Below, piece after piece: positions 45,595 through 53,971 of a stretch of DNA of 64,000 nt. A program made the translations under genes and the position numbers. The stretch covers positions 1 through 64,000 of the forward strand of contig NZ_JACKUK010000029.1 of assembly GCF_025822765.1 (NCBI RefSeq), written 5' to 3'. Within the stretch, counting starts at the first letter, position 1; every line of letters starts with the position of its first letter. This stretch comes from Mycobacterium barrassiae. Lineage in GTDB: Bacteria; Actinomycetota; Actinomycetes; Mycobacteriales; Mycobacteriaceae. The notes under the pieces were generated by a model, which worked only from the letters and a program-made list of their open reading frames with translations, did not search any database and was not told where the DNA came from.

Positions 45595-47286
45595 TCACGC
45601 CTTCTCGTCGCCGACACTCATTTCGCGGAGTTCGCGCTTGAGAACCTTTCCGGTCGGGTTGCGTGGCAGCTCGTCGAGGAAGATGACCTCGCGGGGCACC
45701 TTGTAGCGGGCGAGGTTCTCCCGCACGTATGCCTTGATGGCGTCCTCGTCGATCGAGGCGCCCTCGGCCTTGACCACGAAGCATCGCAGCCGGTGGCCCC
45801 ACTCCTTGTCTTCCACGCCGAGCGCGGTGGCCTCGATGACCTCCGGATGGCCGCTCACCAGATCCTCGATCTCGGCGGGGAACACGTTCTCGCCGCCGGA
45901 CACGATCATCTCGTCGTCGCGACCGCTGACGTACAGCAGGCCGTGCTCGTCGAAGTAGCCGACGTCACCGGAGGACATCAGCCCGTCGATGATCTGCTTG
46001 TGGCCGCCGCCGGTGTAGCCCTCGAAGGGGAAGGTGTTGCCCACGAAGATGCGCCCCACTTCGCCCTGCGGTAGTTCGTTGCCGTTGTCGTCGAGAATCT
46101 TGACCTTCACACCCTTGACGACGGGGCCGACCGTGGCCGGGTTGATCGACAGATCCTTGGGCCGCGCGATGGTCGCGAACGCGATCTCCGTCGAGCCGTA
46201 GAGGTTGTAGATGATCGGACCCAGTTCCTTGAGCGCGCGCGTAGCCAGTTCCGCTCCGAGTTGTGAGCCCGACACGAACACGATGCGCAGTGAGGACAGG
46301 TCCCGTTTGGGCTGGGTCTTTTCGAGTTCGTCCAGCAGACGCGACAACATCACCGGCACCACGACGATCGCGGTGGCCCTGTGCTTCTCGATGTCCGCCA
46401 GCACGGTCGCTGGCTTGAAGCGACGCCGCAACACCAGCGTGGTCCCGAGCATCATGGCGATGGTGGCGTGCAGGAAGCCGAGGGCATGGAACATCGGCGC
46501 CGGAAGCGACGTCACCTCGTTCGACCTGAAGGGCACGTGGGACAGCACGCCCCCGATCGGCGCCAGCGATGGCGGGGTGCTGCGGTTGGCACCCTTCGGG
46601 GTGCCGGTGGTGCCGCTGGTCAGGATGATGACCGACGAGTGCTTGGTGACTTTGGGCGCGGGCGCCGAACTGCTCCGCGCGACCAGGTCGGCGATCGTAT
46701 CGTCGGTGCTGCCCGACGGCTCGTCCTTATCCGGATTGGTCGGCAGCGCGCGCAGCTTGCCGAAATCGGGGTCGGCCTGCGAGACGGCGGTGGTGTACTC
46801 GTCGTCGTAGATGATGACCTTCGCACCCTCGCGTTCGGAGACCTCTTTGATCTGCGGCCCGGAGAACTCGCTGTTGAGCAGGATGATGCGAGCCCCGGTA
46901 CGGGCCGCGCCGTAGACCGAGACCAGGAACCACCGGTGGTTGCGTGCCAGGATCGCCACCCCGTCGCCACCCTTGACGCCCATCGCCAACAGACCGTTGG
47001 CCAAGGCGTGCGCGGCATCGTCGAGCTCTTTGAAGGTGAACTCGCCGTCGTCGTCGATGACGGCGACGCGGTCAGGGGTGCGGCGCGCGTTCAATGCGGG
47101 GATCATCCCGAATTCACCCCAACGCCGGATATCGGCAAGGAATGCGGCGACGTTGTGCGGCGCCTCCAGCTTTAAAGCGCCCGCTTCGAACATCTTGCGG
47201 GCGTAGTGCAGTTCGGCCGACCCGCGCTCGGCATACTGCTGAATTTTGGCCGCCGCCTGCAACGGAAGATCAGTGAGCTTGGGCAT
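45595..47286 (-). CDS. fadD2: Fatty-acid-CoA ligase FadD2
   Basis: This 563-residue adenylate-forming enzyme has the P-loop VIILTSGTTGTPKGANR near ~222, YNLYGSTEIAFATIARP (~345), SSGDVGYFDEHGLLYVSGRDDEMIVSGGENVFPAEIED (~435) and the catalytic Lys in LPRNPTGKVLKRELRE (~550). It activates long-chain acids to acyl-CoA. Position and length match M. tuberculosis fadD2 (Rv0270, recalled). Divergent from polD2 across 55 bp. Confidence 0.85.
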   Translation of the reverse strand: MPKLTDLPLQAAAKIQQYAERGSAELHYARKMFEAGALKLEAPHNVAAFLADIRRWGEFGMIPALNARRTPDRVAVIDDDGEFTFKELDDAAHALANGLLAMGVKGGDGVAILARNHRWFLVSVYGAARTGARIILLNSEFSGPQIKEVSEREGAKVIIYDDEYTTAVSQADPDFGKLRALPTNPDKDEPSGSTDDTIADLVARSSSAPAPKVTKHSSVIILTSGTTGTPKGANRSTPPSLAPIGGVLSHVPFRSNEVTSLPAPMFHALGFLHATIAMMLGTTLVLRRRFKPATVLADIEKHRATAIVVVPVMLSRLLDELEKTQPKRDLSSLRIVFVSGSQLGAELATRALKELGPIIYNLYGSTEIAFATIARPKDLSINPATVGPVVKGVKVKILDDNGNELPQGEVGRIFVGNTFPFEGYTGGGHKQIIDGLMSSGDVGYFDEHGLLYVSGRDDEMIVSGGENVFPAEIEDLVSGHPEVIEATALGVEDKEWGHRLRCFVVKAEGASIDEDAIKAYVRENLARYKVPREVIFLDELPRNPTGKVLKRELREMSVGDEKA

Positions 47287-47341
47287 GAATCCACAATATG
47301 TGACGCGCGTCGCATGCCGGCTCGGAACCTAACATGGACCC

Positions 47342-48595
47342 ATGTCCGCTCCGCTCGAGTTGGAGGTCGACGGTCAGCGGGTGCGCATCACCAACCCTGA
47401 CAAGGTTGTTTTCCCGGAACCCGGGGGCACGGGCCTCACCAAGATGGATCTGATCCGCTACTACCTGCGTGTCGCCGACGGAGCGCTGCGGGGAGTGGCC
47501 GACAGACCGATGATCCTGAAGCGGTTCGTCAAGGGCATCACCGAAGAAGCCGTGTTCCAGAAGCGCGCTCCCGCGAACCGTCCCGACTTCGTCGACGTCG
47601 CGGAGCTGAAGTACGCGTCCGGGACGTCCGCCAAGGAAGCTGTCCTGCACGACGCCGCCGGCCTGGTCTGGGCGGTGAACCTGGGCTGCATCGACCTCAA
47701 TCCGCACCCGGTGCGTGCCGACGACCTGGCACATCCCGACGAGCTGCGGGTCGACCTCGACCCGATGCCCGGGGTGGACTGGCGCCAAATCGTGGACGTG
47801 GCCCTGGTCGCGCGCGATGTGCTCGAGGACTACGGGTTGACGGCGTGGCCGAAGACCTCCGGATCGCGGGGCTTTCACATCTACGCACGGATCGAACGGC
47901 ACTGGCCGTTCAAGCAGGTGCGCCTGGCTGCCCAGACGATCGCGCGCGAGGTGGAACGGCGGGCCCCTGACCTGGCAACCAGCCGCTGGTGGAAGGAAGA
48001 ACGCGAGGGCGTGTTCGTCGACTTCAACCAGAACGCGTTCGACCGCACGGTGGCGTCGGCGTACTCGGTGCGGGCCACTCCCGATGCGCGGGTGTCGACG
48101 CCGCTGTTGTGGGATGAGGTTCCCGGCTGCCGTCCTGAGGAATTCACCGTCGCCACCGTTCCCGACCGGTTCGACGACCGCGGCGACCCATGGGAGGGCA
48201 TCGACGACTCGGCAGGCAGGCTCGATCCGCTGCTCCAGCTCGCCGAGGAACTCGGCCCACCGGAGAAGGCGCCGCGCGGCGCGAAGGCAGTGCGGGGACG
48301 CGACGGGCGTCGCGTCTCGTCGAAGCCCCTCATCGAAATCGCCCGTACCAAAACGAAAGACGAGGCGATGGCGGCGCTCGACACGTGGCGCGGACGTTAC
48401 CCGTCAGTAGCCGAAAAGCTCGAAGCTCCAGACGTTCTGGTGGACGGCATGCGGGGGCCCAGCTCGATCTGGTACCGCATCCGCATCAACCTGCAACATG
48501 TTCCCGAGGATGAGCGGCCGCCGCAGGAGCCGTTGATCGCCGATTACAACCCGTGGGAGAACTATTCGGGGCCGCAATGGATGCGCGGCACCTGA
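47342..48595 (+). CDS. polD2: LigD-type DNA primase/polymerase PolD2
   Basis: This 417-residue stand-alone primase-polymerase domain of the LigD POL type has RPMILKRFVKGITEEAVFQKRAP at ~57, HPDELRVDLDPMPGVDW with the catalytic D-x-D near 136, and KTSGSRGFHIYARI (~170-182, nucleotide-binding Ser/Arg/His). There is no ligase or nuclease domain. The C-terminal extension ends with the conserved WxxRINLxHVP region. It matches M. smegmatis PolD2 / Rv0269c (recalled), which can add nucleotides or ribonucleotides in repair. TAACAT lies 6 bases before the ATG, so the message may be leaderless. Confidence 0.85.
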   Translation: MSAPLELEVDGQRVRITNPDKVVFPEPGGTGLTKMDLIRYYLRVADGALRGVADRPMILKRFVKGITEEAVFQKRAPANRPDFVDVAELKYASGTSAKEAVLHDAAGLVWAVNLGCIDLNPHPVRADDLAHPDELRVDLDPMPGVDWRQIVDVALVARDVLEDYGLTAWPKTSGSRGFHIYARIERHWPFKQVRLAAQTIAREVERRAPDLATSRWWKEEREGVFVDFNQNAFDRTVASAYSVRATPDARVSTPLLWDEVPGCRPEEFTVATVPDRFDDRGDPWEGIDDSAGRLDPLLQLAEELGPPEKAPRGAKAVRGRDGRRVSSKPLIEIARTKTKDEAMAALDTWRGRYPSVAEKLEAPDVLVDGMRGPSSIWYRIRINLQHVPEDERPPQEPLIADYNPWENYSGPQWMRGT

Positions 48596-48706
48596 AGGTT
48601 TGCCTTTCACGTCAAAATGTGTTCTTACGAAAGTATTAGCGTTGGCACCCGGTTGCCTTACTTTGGCTCACTACCTTGAGGGACAAGTGATCGAGAGGAG
48701 GCACGC

Positions 48707-49114
48707 ATGTACGGCAATCCAGCGTTCGACTGCGGTGGTGCACAGGTACGTACGGTGTGCCGCCAGTTGGCCACCGTGGTGACCGTCCAGGGCACCGTCG
48801 AGGCAACCAATATCGAGCGCATTACCGCGCTCGCACTGCGGTTCATCATCGCCGAGAAGGCGTTCATTCTCGATCTCAGCGGTGTGGATTCATTTTCCGC
48901 ACACGAACTTTCACTGCTGTCCGCAGTTGACGAGCGGTGCTTCTGCAGCGATGTGGAGTGGTCGCTGATTGCGAGTGATCCGGTGCTGCGCGAGATCTCC
49001 GATCTGAACTTCCCCGTCGCCGACTCGGTGCCCGACGCACTCCACCAGTTCGCGGACAACATCGACGAGCGTCGCCACCTGTTCTCCCCCTTGCTCACCG
49101 TGAAAAGCGCCTAG
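48707..49114 (+). CDS. STAS-domain protein
   Basis: This 135-residue protein has the anti-sigma-factor-antagonist fold: RTVCRQLATVVTVQGTVEATNIERITALALRFIIAEKAFILDLSGVDSFSAHELSLLSAVDERC. The usual phosphorylation-site DLSGVxxxSxxGL appears as DLSGVDSFSAHEL, keeping the Ser. A strong AGAGGAGG ribosome site precedes the ATG. STAS proteins of this type bind anti-sigma kinases. No sigma or anti-sigma partner lies beside it, so the link to a sigma regulon is inference. Confidence 0.75.
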   Translation: MYGNPAFDCGGAQVRTVCRQLATVVTVQGTVEATNIERITALALRFIIAEKAFILDLSGVDSFSAHELSLLSAVDERCFCSDVEWSLIASDPVLREISDLNFPVADSVPDALHQFADNIDERRHLFSPLLTVKSA

Positions 49115-49130
49115 CGGAAAGGTCGTCACA

Positions 49131-49211
49131 ATGCTTCTCGACATCCGCTGGCTCGCATTCCTCTTCGGCCGGCGTCATTCGGCCAAGCGCACCGCACCTA
49201 CTGCCCAGTAG
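49131..49211 (+). CDS. 26-residue mini-ORF with strong ribosome site
   Basis: The ATG at 49131 is preceded by GGAAAGG at 12 bases and opens a 26-residue frame (MLLDIRWLAFLFGRR, then HSAKRTAPTAQ). It has a hydrophobic start and a basic middle. It fits between the STAS and NYN genes with 16 and 4 bp gaps, as expected for a real co-transcribed small protein or a leader peptide coupling to the NYN gene. No homologue is known to me. Confidence 0.45.
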   Translation: MLLDIRWLAFLFGRRHSAKRTAPTAQ

Positions 49212-49215
49212 AGGT

Positions 49216-49590
49216 ATGCGCTGGATCGTCGATGGCATGAATGTCATCGGATCCCGCCCCGACGGCTGGTGGCGGAACCGCAGGCGTGCAATGTCCTCGT
49301 TGGTGGAGCGCCTCGAACAGTGGGCTGCCAGCGAGGGTGCAGACGTGACCGTGGTGTTCGAGCATCCGCTGTCGCCGCCGCTGGAGTCGTCAGTGATCAC
49401 GATCGCGCATGCGCCCAGGGCGGCGGCCAACTCCGCCGACGACGAAATCGTCGCGCTGATCTCGTCGTCCGATGATCTGCAGGACATCCGCGTGGCCACC
49501 TCAGATCGGGCGCTGTCCGAGCGGGTGAGTGCCCTCGGTGCGACCGTCTATCCCGCGCAGCGTCTGCGCGATCTCATCGACCCTCGCTGA
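49216..49590 (+). CDS. NYN/YacP-like nuclease-fold protein
   Basis: This 124-residue PIN-like domain has the N-terminal acidic motif MRWIVDGMNVIGSRPDGWWRNRR, typical of NYN/Rae1-YacP ribonucleases, and a second acidic cluster SADDEIVALI, with TSDRALSERV. Such proteins cut RNA using metal ions. It is co-linear with the STAS and mini-ORF genes. The end overlaps the convergent XRE regulator by 17 bp. Confidence 0.75.
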   Translation: MRWIVDGMNVIGSRPDGWWRNRRRAMSSLVERLEQWAASEGADVTVVFEHPLSPPLESSVITIAHAPRAAANSADDEIVALISSSDDLQDIRVATSDRALSERVSALGATVYPAQRLRDLIDPR

Positions 49591-50434
49591 CCCGGTCGCC
49601 GGTCCAGTTGGCGAGCAGTTGCAGAGCGGTCTCCGACGACGATCCCGCTTCGGCGGTGTAGATGCACAGCGTCTGGTCGGGATCGGCGAGTAAAGCCAGC
49701 GATTCATAGTTGACGGTGATGTCGCCCACCAGCGGATGGTGGTAGCGCTTGGTGCCGTGCGTGCGTTCGCGGACATTGTGGTCGGCCCACCAGCGCCGGA
49801 ATTCCGGGCTCTTGACCGATAGCTCACCCACCAACTCGACCAGCAGGGGATCGTCGGGATGGCGTCCGGCGTCGAGCCGAAGGATCGCGACGTTGTCGCG
49901 GGCCACCTCCTCCCACTCCACGAACAGCTCGCGCGTCGACTCGTCAAGAAAGGTGTAGCGCAACAGGTTTCGCTCACGTGGCGGCATCGCATCGAAATCG
50001 CCGATGAGCGCTCGGGCCAGCTTGTTGGCGGCAAGCACATCCATTCGGCGGCCGAACACAAATGCGGGCGACACGTCATCGAGCTTCTCGAGCAGGCGCC
50101 ACACCCCCGGTCGAACCCGCTGCACGGGTGCCGGCGCACGACGACGCGGACGCCGCGAAGCCTTCGCGATGCGGAACAGGTAGGCACGCTCGGTGTCATC
50201 GAGGCGCAGCGCGCGGGCCACCGCGTCGAGGACGTCGTCGGACACGTTGAGGTGGCGACCCTGCTCGAGCCGGCTGTAGTAGTCCACGCTGACGCCGGCA
50301 AGCTGGGCGACCTCCTCGCGGCGCAGCCCGGGGACCCGGCGCGTGCGGCCCGTTCCGCCGATCTCGACGTCATCGACGCTCAGGCGTGCGCGGCGGGTCC
50401 GCAGGAAGTCCCTCAGCTCCGCGTTGTGGTCCAT
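49574..50434 (-). CDS. MmyB-like XRE-family regulator
   Basis: This 286-residue protein has an N-terminal helix-turn-helix (GLRREEVAQLAGVSVDYYSRLEQGRHLNVSDDVLDAVARAL, ~40-85) and a C-terminal MmyB-type ligand-binding domain that begins FGRRMDVLAANKLARALIGDF. These regulators usually repress a divergent oxidoreductase and may sense a fatty or small organic ligand. ATG at 50434. Divergent from an SDR, its probable target, across 177 bp. Confidence 0.85.
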   Translation of the reverse strand: MDHNAELRDFLRTRRARLSVDDVEIGGTGRTRRVPGLRREEVAQLAGVSVDYYSRLEQGRHLNVSDDVLDAVARALRLDDTERAYLFRIAKASRRPRRRAPAPVQRVRPGVWRLLEKLDDVSPAFVFGRRMDVLAANKLARALIGDFDAMPPRERNLLRYTFLDESTRELFVEWEEVARDNVAILRLDAGRHPDDPLLVELVGELSVKSPEFRRWWADHNVRERTHGTKRYHHPLVGDITVNYESLALLADPDQTLCIYTAEAGSSSETALQLLANWTGDRVSEGR

Positions 50435-50611
50435 GAGACCAGTTTGAGGCCGGCAACGGGTCCGCAGCCAGCCAAACGTAGGTCTGGCAGACCTAGGCAC
50501 GCCGAACCGGGGTCGAACAAGGCTCGATGAAGCGCCCGTCGGCGGCTTCTGCGCTTGTTGTGACGAGTAAGCGGCGCCCCAGCCGCGACCGACACACAGG
50601 AAGGCAGGAAC

Positions 50612-51391
50612 TTGACTACTTCGATTCAATCCCCCGCAACGCTGACCGGCCGGGTCGCCGTGGTGACCGGCGCATCGAGCGGCATCGGCGAGGCCACCGC
50701 GAAGAGGTTGGCCGCCTCCGGCGCCAAGGTGGCCGTGCTGGCCCGCCGCGCCGACCGGCTGGAGAAGCTCGTCGCCGAGATCCAGGAGGCCGGCGGCACC
50801 GCGCTCGCCATCGCGATCGACGTCACCGACGCCGAGTCCGTGCATGCCGCCGCCGAGCGGGTGGCCAACGAACTCGGCACCGTCGACCTGCTGTTCAACA
50901 ACGCGGGCGTCATGCTTCCCGCGCCGGTGGAGGAACTGCCGTTCGAGCAGTGGCAGCGCCAGATCGACCTGAACATCAGTGGTCTGATGCACGTCATCGG
51001 TGCGTTCGTGCCGCAGCTGGTCGCGTCGGCCGCCGACAAGGGTGTCGCCGACCTGGTCAACACGTCGTCGATCGCCGCGCAGAACATCTTCCCGAACTTC
51101 GCGGTGTATTCGGGCACGAAGGCATACGTCACGCACATGTCGCGCACCCTGCGCGCCGAGCTCGGCGCCAAGGGCGTCCGCGTCTCGGTGGTCGAGCCCG
51201 GCATCGTCGAAACCGAGCTGGCCGACCACGTCACCGACGCCGGTGCCACCGAATGGATCTCGGACACCAAGCAGCGGATCGCGGTACTGCGGTCCGAGGA
51301 TGTCGCCGAGGCGATCAACTTCCTGGCTTCGCAGCCGGCGCGGGTGAACCTCCAGCAGCTCACCATCATGCCGACGGCGCAGGCGTCATAG
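50612..51391 (+). CDS. SDR-family oxidoreductase
   Basis: This 259-residue protein has TGASSGIGEAT (cofactor, ~18), VLARRADRLEKL (NADP-type Arg pair), FNNAGVMLP, Ser in VNTSSIAA and Tyr/Lys in YSGTKAY (~162). It belongs to the YdfG/serine-dehydrogenase-like SDR group. The start is TTG at 50612 with GCAGGAA just upstream. Divergent from the MmyB-like regulator, a common pairing in actinobacteria. Its last 6 bp overlap the convergent isomerase-like gene. Confidence 0.82.
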   Translation: MTTSIQSPATLTGRVAVVTGASSGIGEATAKRLAASGAKVAVLARRADRLEKLVAEIQEAGGTALAIAIDVTDAESVHAAAERVANELGTVDLLFNNAGVMLPAPVEELPFEQWQRQIDLNISGLMHVIGAFVPQLVASAADKGVADLVNTSSIAAQNIFPNFAVYSGTKAYVTHMSRTLRAELGAKGVRVSVVEPGIVETELADHVTDAGATEWISDTKQRIAVLRSEDVAEAINFLASQPARVNLQQLTIMPTAQAS

Positions 51392-52015
51392 CACCCGGGT
51401 AACAGCGCTCCACGCGGGCGAGCGGCCGAGATGGCGGAGAACGCTGTCGAGGTCGCTCGCCCCGTCTCTGGGCGCAAGGGCGCTCGCGAAAGGCGAGCCG
51501 TCGGCCGCCCGGAAATCGCCGTCCGGAACTGCGAGTGCGATCGGCAGCACAGCGCTCACCACATCGGGCGGCAGGTCGAAAGGAACGTCGATACTGCGGG
51601 CGACGTCCCAGCCGTGAACGACGTAGTCGACGAAGTGAAACCCGATTGCCATCGCACCCGGGACCACGGCGTCGGGGCCGAATTCGGGCAGCGCGAAGGG
51701 CGCGTCGAGCACGCCGTCCGCCTCGAAGGCGTCGAGCAGATCCGCGGCAGCCGCCGCATAGGTACCCACCGGATCCGCGGCCACCGCATCGACCACCCGA
51801 GAGGGCTCCCACACCGCGAGGTCGGCGCCGTGACCTCGTGCAGATGCGGCAAATCCGTTGTGCTGCACGGTCATATGCGCCAGCAGATCGGCGAGAGTCC
51901 AACCGGAACACGGTGTCGGGCGATCGAGGTCGTCGATCGTCACCGATGCCACGACGTCGACGGAGGCCGACACAGCGCGACGATGGAAGGGTCGGAGATC
52001 CTCATTAGTATGCAT
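51386..52015 (-). CDS. Mycothiol-dependent maleylpyruvate isomerase-like (TIGR03086-type) protein
   Basis: This 209-residue protein has the DinB-like four-helix bundle: RAVSASVDVVASVTIDDLDRPTPCSGWTLADLLAHMTVQHNGF carries the first metal His (LLAHM), and GFHFVDYVVHGWDVARSI the second and third. The family binds zinc and uses mycothiol as cofactor. The substrate is unknown. The ATG is only 3 bases from a palindrome shared with the divergent MarR gene, so repression by MarR is likely. Confidence 0.78.
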   Translation of the reverse strand: MHTNEDLRPFHRRAVSASVDVVASVTIDDLDRPTPCSGWTLADLLAHMTVQHNGFAASARGHGADLAVWEPSRVVDAVAADPVGTYAAAAADLLDAFEADGVLDAPFALPEFGPDAVVPGAMAIGFHFVDYVVHGWDVARSIDVPFDLPPDVVSAVLPIALAVPDGDFRAADGSPFASALAPRDGASDLDSVLRHLGRSPAWSAVTRVL

Positions 52016-52018
52016 GTG

Positions 52019-52035
52019 CTTACGATAAGCGTAAG
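52019..52035. promoter_or_regulatory. MarR-type operator between isomerase-like and MarR genes
   Basis: CTTACGATAAGCGTAAG has 6-base arms (CTTACG/CGTAAG) around ATAAG, with an extra TAAG symmetry inside. It lies 3 bases before the isomerase-like ATG and 31 bases before the MarR ATG, suited to control both by the MarR product. Confidence 0.65.
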
Positions 52036-52066
52036 TAGATGATTGGTCAATGTCTAGTATTCGTCC

Positions 52067-52528
52067 ATGCCGTCCAAGCTCGTGCCGTCTGAGTCAAGGC
52101 GTCCCGACCTCGCAGCCATGCTGGCTCCACTGCTTCGAGAGCTGATCGCCGAAGAGCGCCCAGTGCTCGAGAAGCACAGCCTGTCGATGTGGGGCTACAT
52201 CGTGCTGCTGGCACTCGATGAGGCACCGATGCGGACCCAGGCCGCGCTGGCCGATGCGATCGGGGCCGATAAGACGCGCATCATCCCGACTCTGGACGAG
52301 CTGCAAGCGAAGGGGCACATCGAGCGACGCGTCGATCCCGACGATCGGCGCGTCCGGTTGCTCGCGATCACCAAATCGGGACGTGATGTCAAGGACCGGG
52401 TCCAGGCGGACATCCAACGCGGCGAGGAACGGTGGCTTTCGCTGCTCGGGGCCGACGAGCGCCGCCTGTTCCTGCGCGCATTGCAAAAAATGACGCGCCT
52501 TGGCGCAACCCCTAGGGTCGAAGAGTGA
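52067..52528 (+). CDS. MarR-family regulator
   Basis: This 153-residue protein has a winged helix: SLSMWGYIVLLALDEAPMRTQAALADAIGADKTRIIPTLDELQAKGHIERRVDPDDRRVRLLAITKSG, with the wing residues DPDDRR characteristic of MarR. Terminal helices provide dimerisation. Its stop overlaps the permease GTG (GTGA), so regulator and permease form one operon, and it is divergent from the isomerase-like gene. Probably senses a small aromatic or purine-like ligand; that is inference. Confidence 0.85.
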   Translation: MPSKLVPSESRRPDLAAMLAPLLRELIAEERPVLEKHSLSMWGYIVLLALDEAPMRTQAALADAIGADKTRIIPTLDELQAKGHIERRVDPDDRRVRLLAITKSGRDVKDRVQADIQRGEERWLSLLGADERRLFLRALQKMTRLGATPRVEE

Positions 52529-53940
52529 ATCGCCTCGATCGCTTCTTCGAGATCTCGGCGCGGGGGTCGTCGCTCACCAACGAGATCCGCGGCGGCGTGG
52601 TCACGTTCATCGCGATGGCCTACATCATCGTGCTGAACCCGATCATCCTGTCGGGCCCCGACGACGTCACAGGGAAGTCGCTGGAGTTCGGCCAGGTGTC
52701 GGCGGTGACCGCGTTGGCCGCGGGCACGATGACGATCCTGTTCGGTCTCATCGCGCGGCTCCCGTTCGCGTTCGCCGCGGGTCTGGGCATCAACTCGTTC
52801 GTCGCCACGACGCTCGTCGGCTCGATGACATGGGCCGAGGCGATGGGGCTTGTCGTCATCAACGGCCTCATCATCGTGGTCCTGGCGGCGACAGGTTTGC
52901 GACGGCTCGTCTTCGACGCGGTGCCGATGCAGCTGAAGCTCGCCATCACTGCGGGCATCGGGCTGTTCCTGCTGTTCATCGGTCTGGTCGACGCGGGGTT
53001 CATCGGGTCGACGGGCGTCCCGTCACCGCCGGTGGGACTCGGCGCGGGCGGTGCCGGGTCGATCACCACCATCCCTGCCGCGGTCTTCGCCTTCACGCTG
53101 CTGGTGACCGGAATCCTCGTGGTGCGCAAGGTGCGCGGGGGCATCCTCATCGGACTCGCAGTGGGCACCGTCGTCGCAGTGGTGATCGAGGCGATCTGGC
53201 ATCTCGGGTCGGCAGTGGACAAACCGGGCGGGTGGAGCCTGTCGGTTCCGACGCTGTCGGGATCGCCGTTCGCGCTGCCAGACCTGTCACTCGTCGGGGA
53301 CTTCAGCCTGCACGGCAGTTTCAGCCGTATCGGCGTCATTGCCGCCACGATGTTCGTCTTCACCCTGGTGTTCGCCAACTTCTTCGACGCGATGGGCACC
53401 ATGACAGGGCTTGCCCGCGAGGCGGGAGTGGCCGACGACAAGGGGACGTTTCCGCGTCTGCGCGCGGCACTGATCGTCGAGGGCGCGGGTGCGGTCGCGG
53501 GCGGTGCGGCGTCGGCGTCGTCGAACACCGTCTTCATCGAGTCGGGTGCCGGCATCGAGGACGGCGCACGCACCGGGTTGGCGAACCTGGTGACGGGTGT
53601 GCTGTTTCTGGCGGCGATGTTCATCTCGCCGCTGGCGTCGATCGTGCCGACCGAAGTGGCGGCGGCGGCGCTGGTGATCGTCGGCGCGCTCATGGTGTCG
53701 CAGTTGCGCCACATCGACATCTCCGAGTTCTCGGTGGCGTTGCCCGTCGTGCTGACCGTCGCGGTGATGCCGTTCTCGTACTCGATCGCCAACGGCATCG
53801 GCGTCGGCTTCATCGCCTGGGTGGTGACACGTTCGGCTGCGGGTAAGGCCAAGGAGATCAGTCCGCTGCTGTGGATCGTGGCCGCTGGCTTCCTGGTGTA
53901 CTTCGCGCGCGGCTGGATCGAGTCGCTTTTAGGGATGTGA
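52525..53940 (+). CDS. AzgA-type purine (adenine/guanine/hypoxanthine) permease
   Basis: This 471-residue protein of the NCS2/AzgA transporter family has about 12-14 helices. Signatures are FIAMAYIIVLNPIIL (helix 1), PFAFAAGLGINSFVA (substrate-site helix 3), TAGIGLFLLFIGLVDAGF and SSNTVFIESGAGIEDGARTGLANLVTG (helix 10 region). AzgA proteins are proton symporters for purines. It is coupled to the MarR gene by a GTGA overlap, so uptake is likely controlled by MarR. Confidence 0.82.
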   Translation: MNRLDRFFEISARGSSLTNEIRGGVVTFIAMAYIIVLNPIILSGPDDVTGKSLEFGQVSAVTALAAGTMTILFGLIARLPFAFAAGLGINSFVATTLVGSMTWAEAMGLVVINGLIIVVLAATGLRRLVFDAVPMQLKLAITAGIGLFLLFIGLVDAGFIGSTGVPSPPVGLGAGGAGSITTIPAAVFAFTLLVTGILVVRKVRGGILIGLAVGTVVAVVIEAIWHLGSAVDKPGGWSLSVPTLSGSPFALPDLSLVGDFSLHGSFSRIGVIAATMFVFTLVFANFFDAMGTMTGLAREAGVADDKGTFPRLRAALIVEGAGAVAGGAASASSNTVFIESGAGIEDGARTGLANLVTGVLFLAAMFISPLASIVPTEVAAAALVIVGALMVSQLRHIDISEFSVALPVVLTVAVMPFSYSIANGIGVGFIAWVVTRSAAGKAKEISPLLWIVAAGFLVYFARGWIESLLGM

Positions 53941-53971
53941 CTGTGGGTAATCTCCACAGCATGGAGACAGG

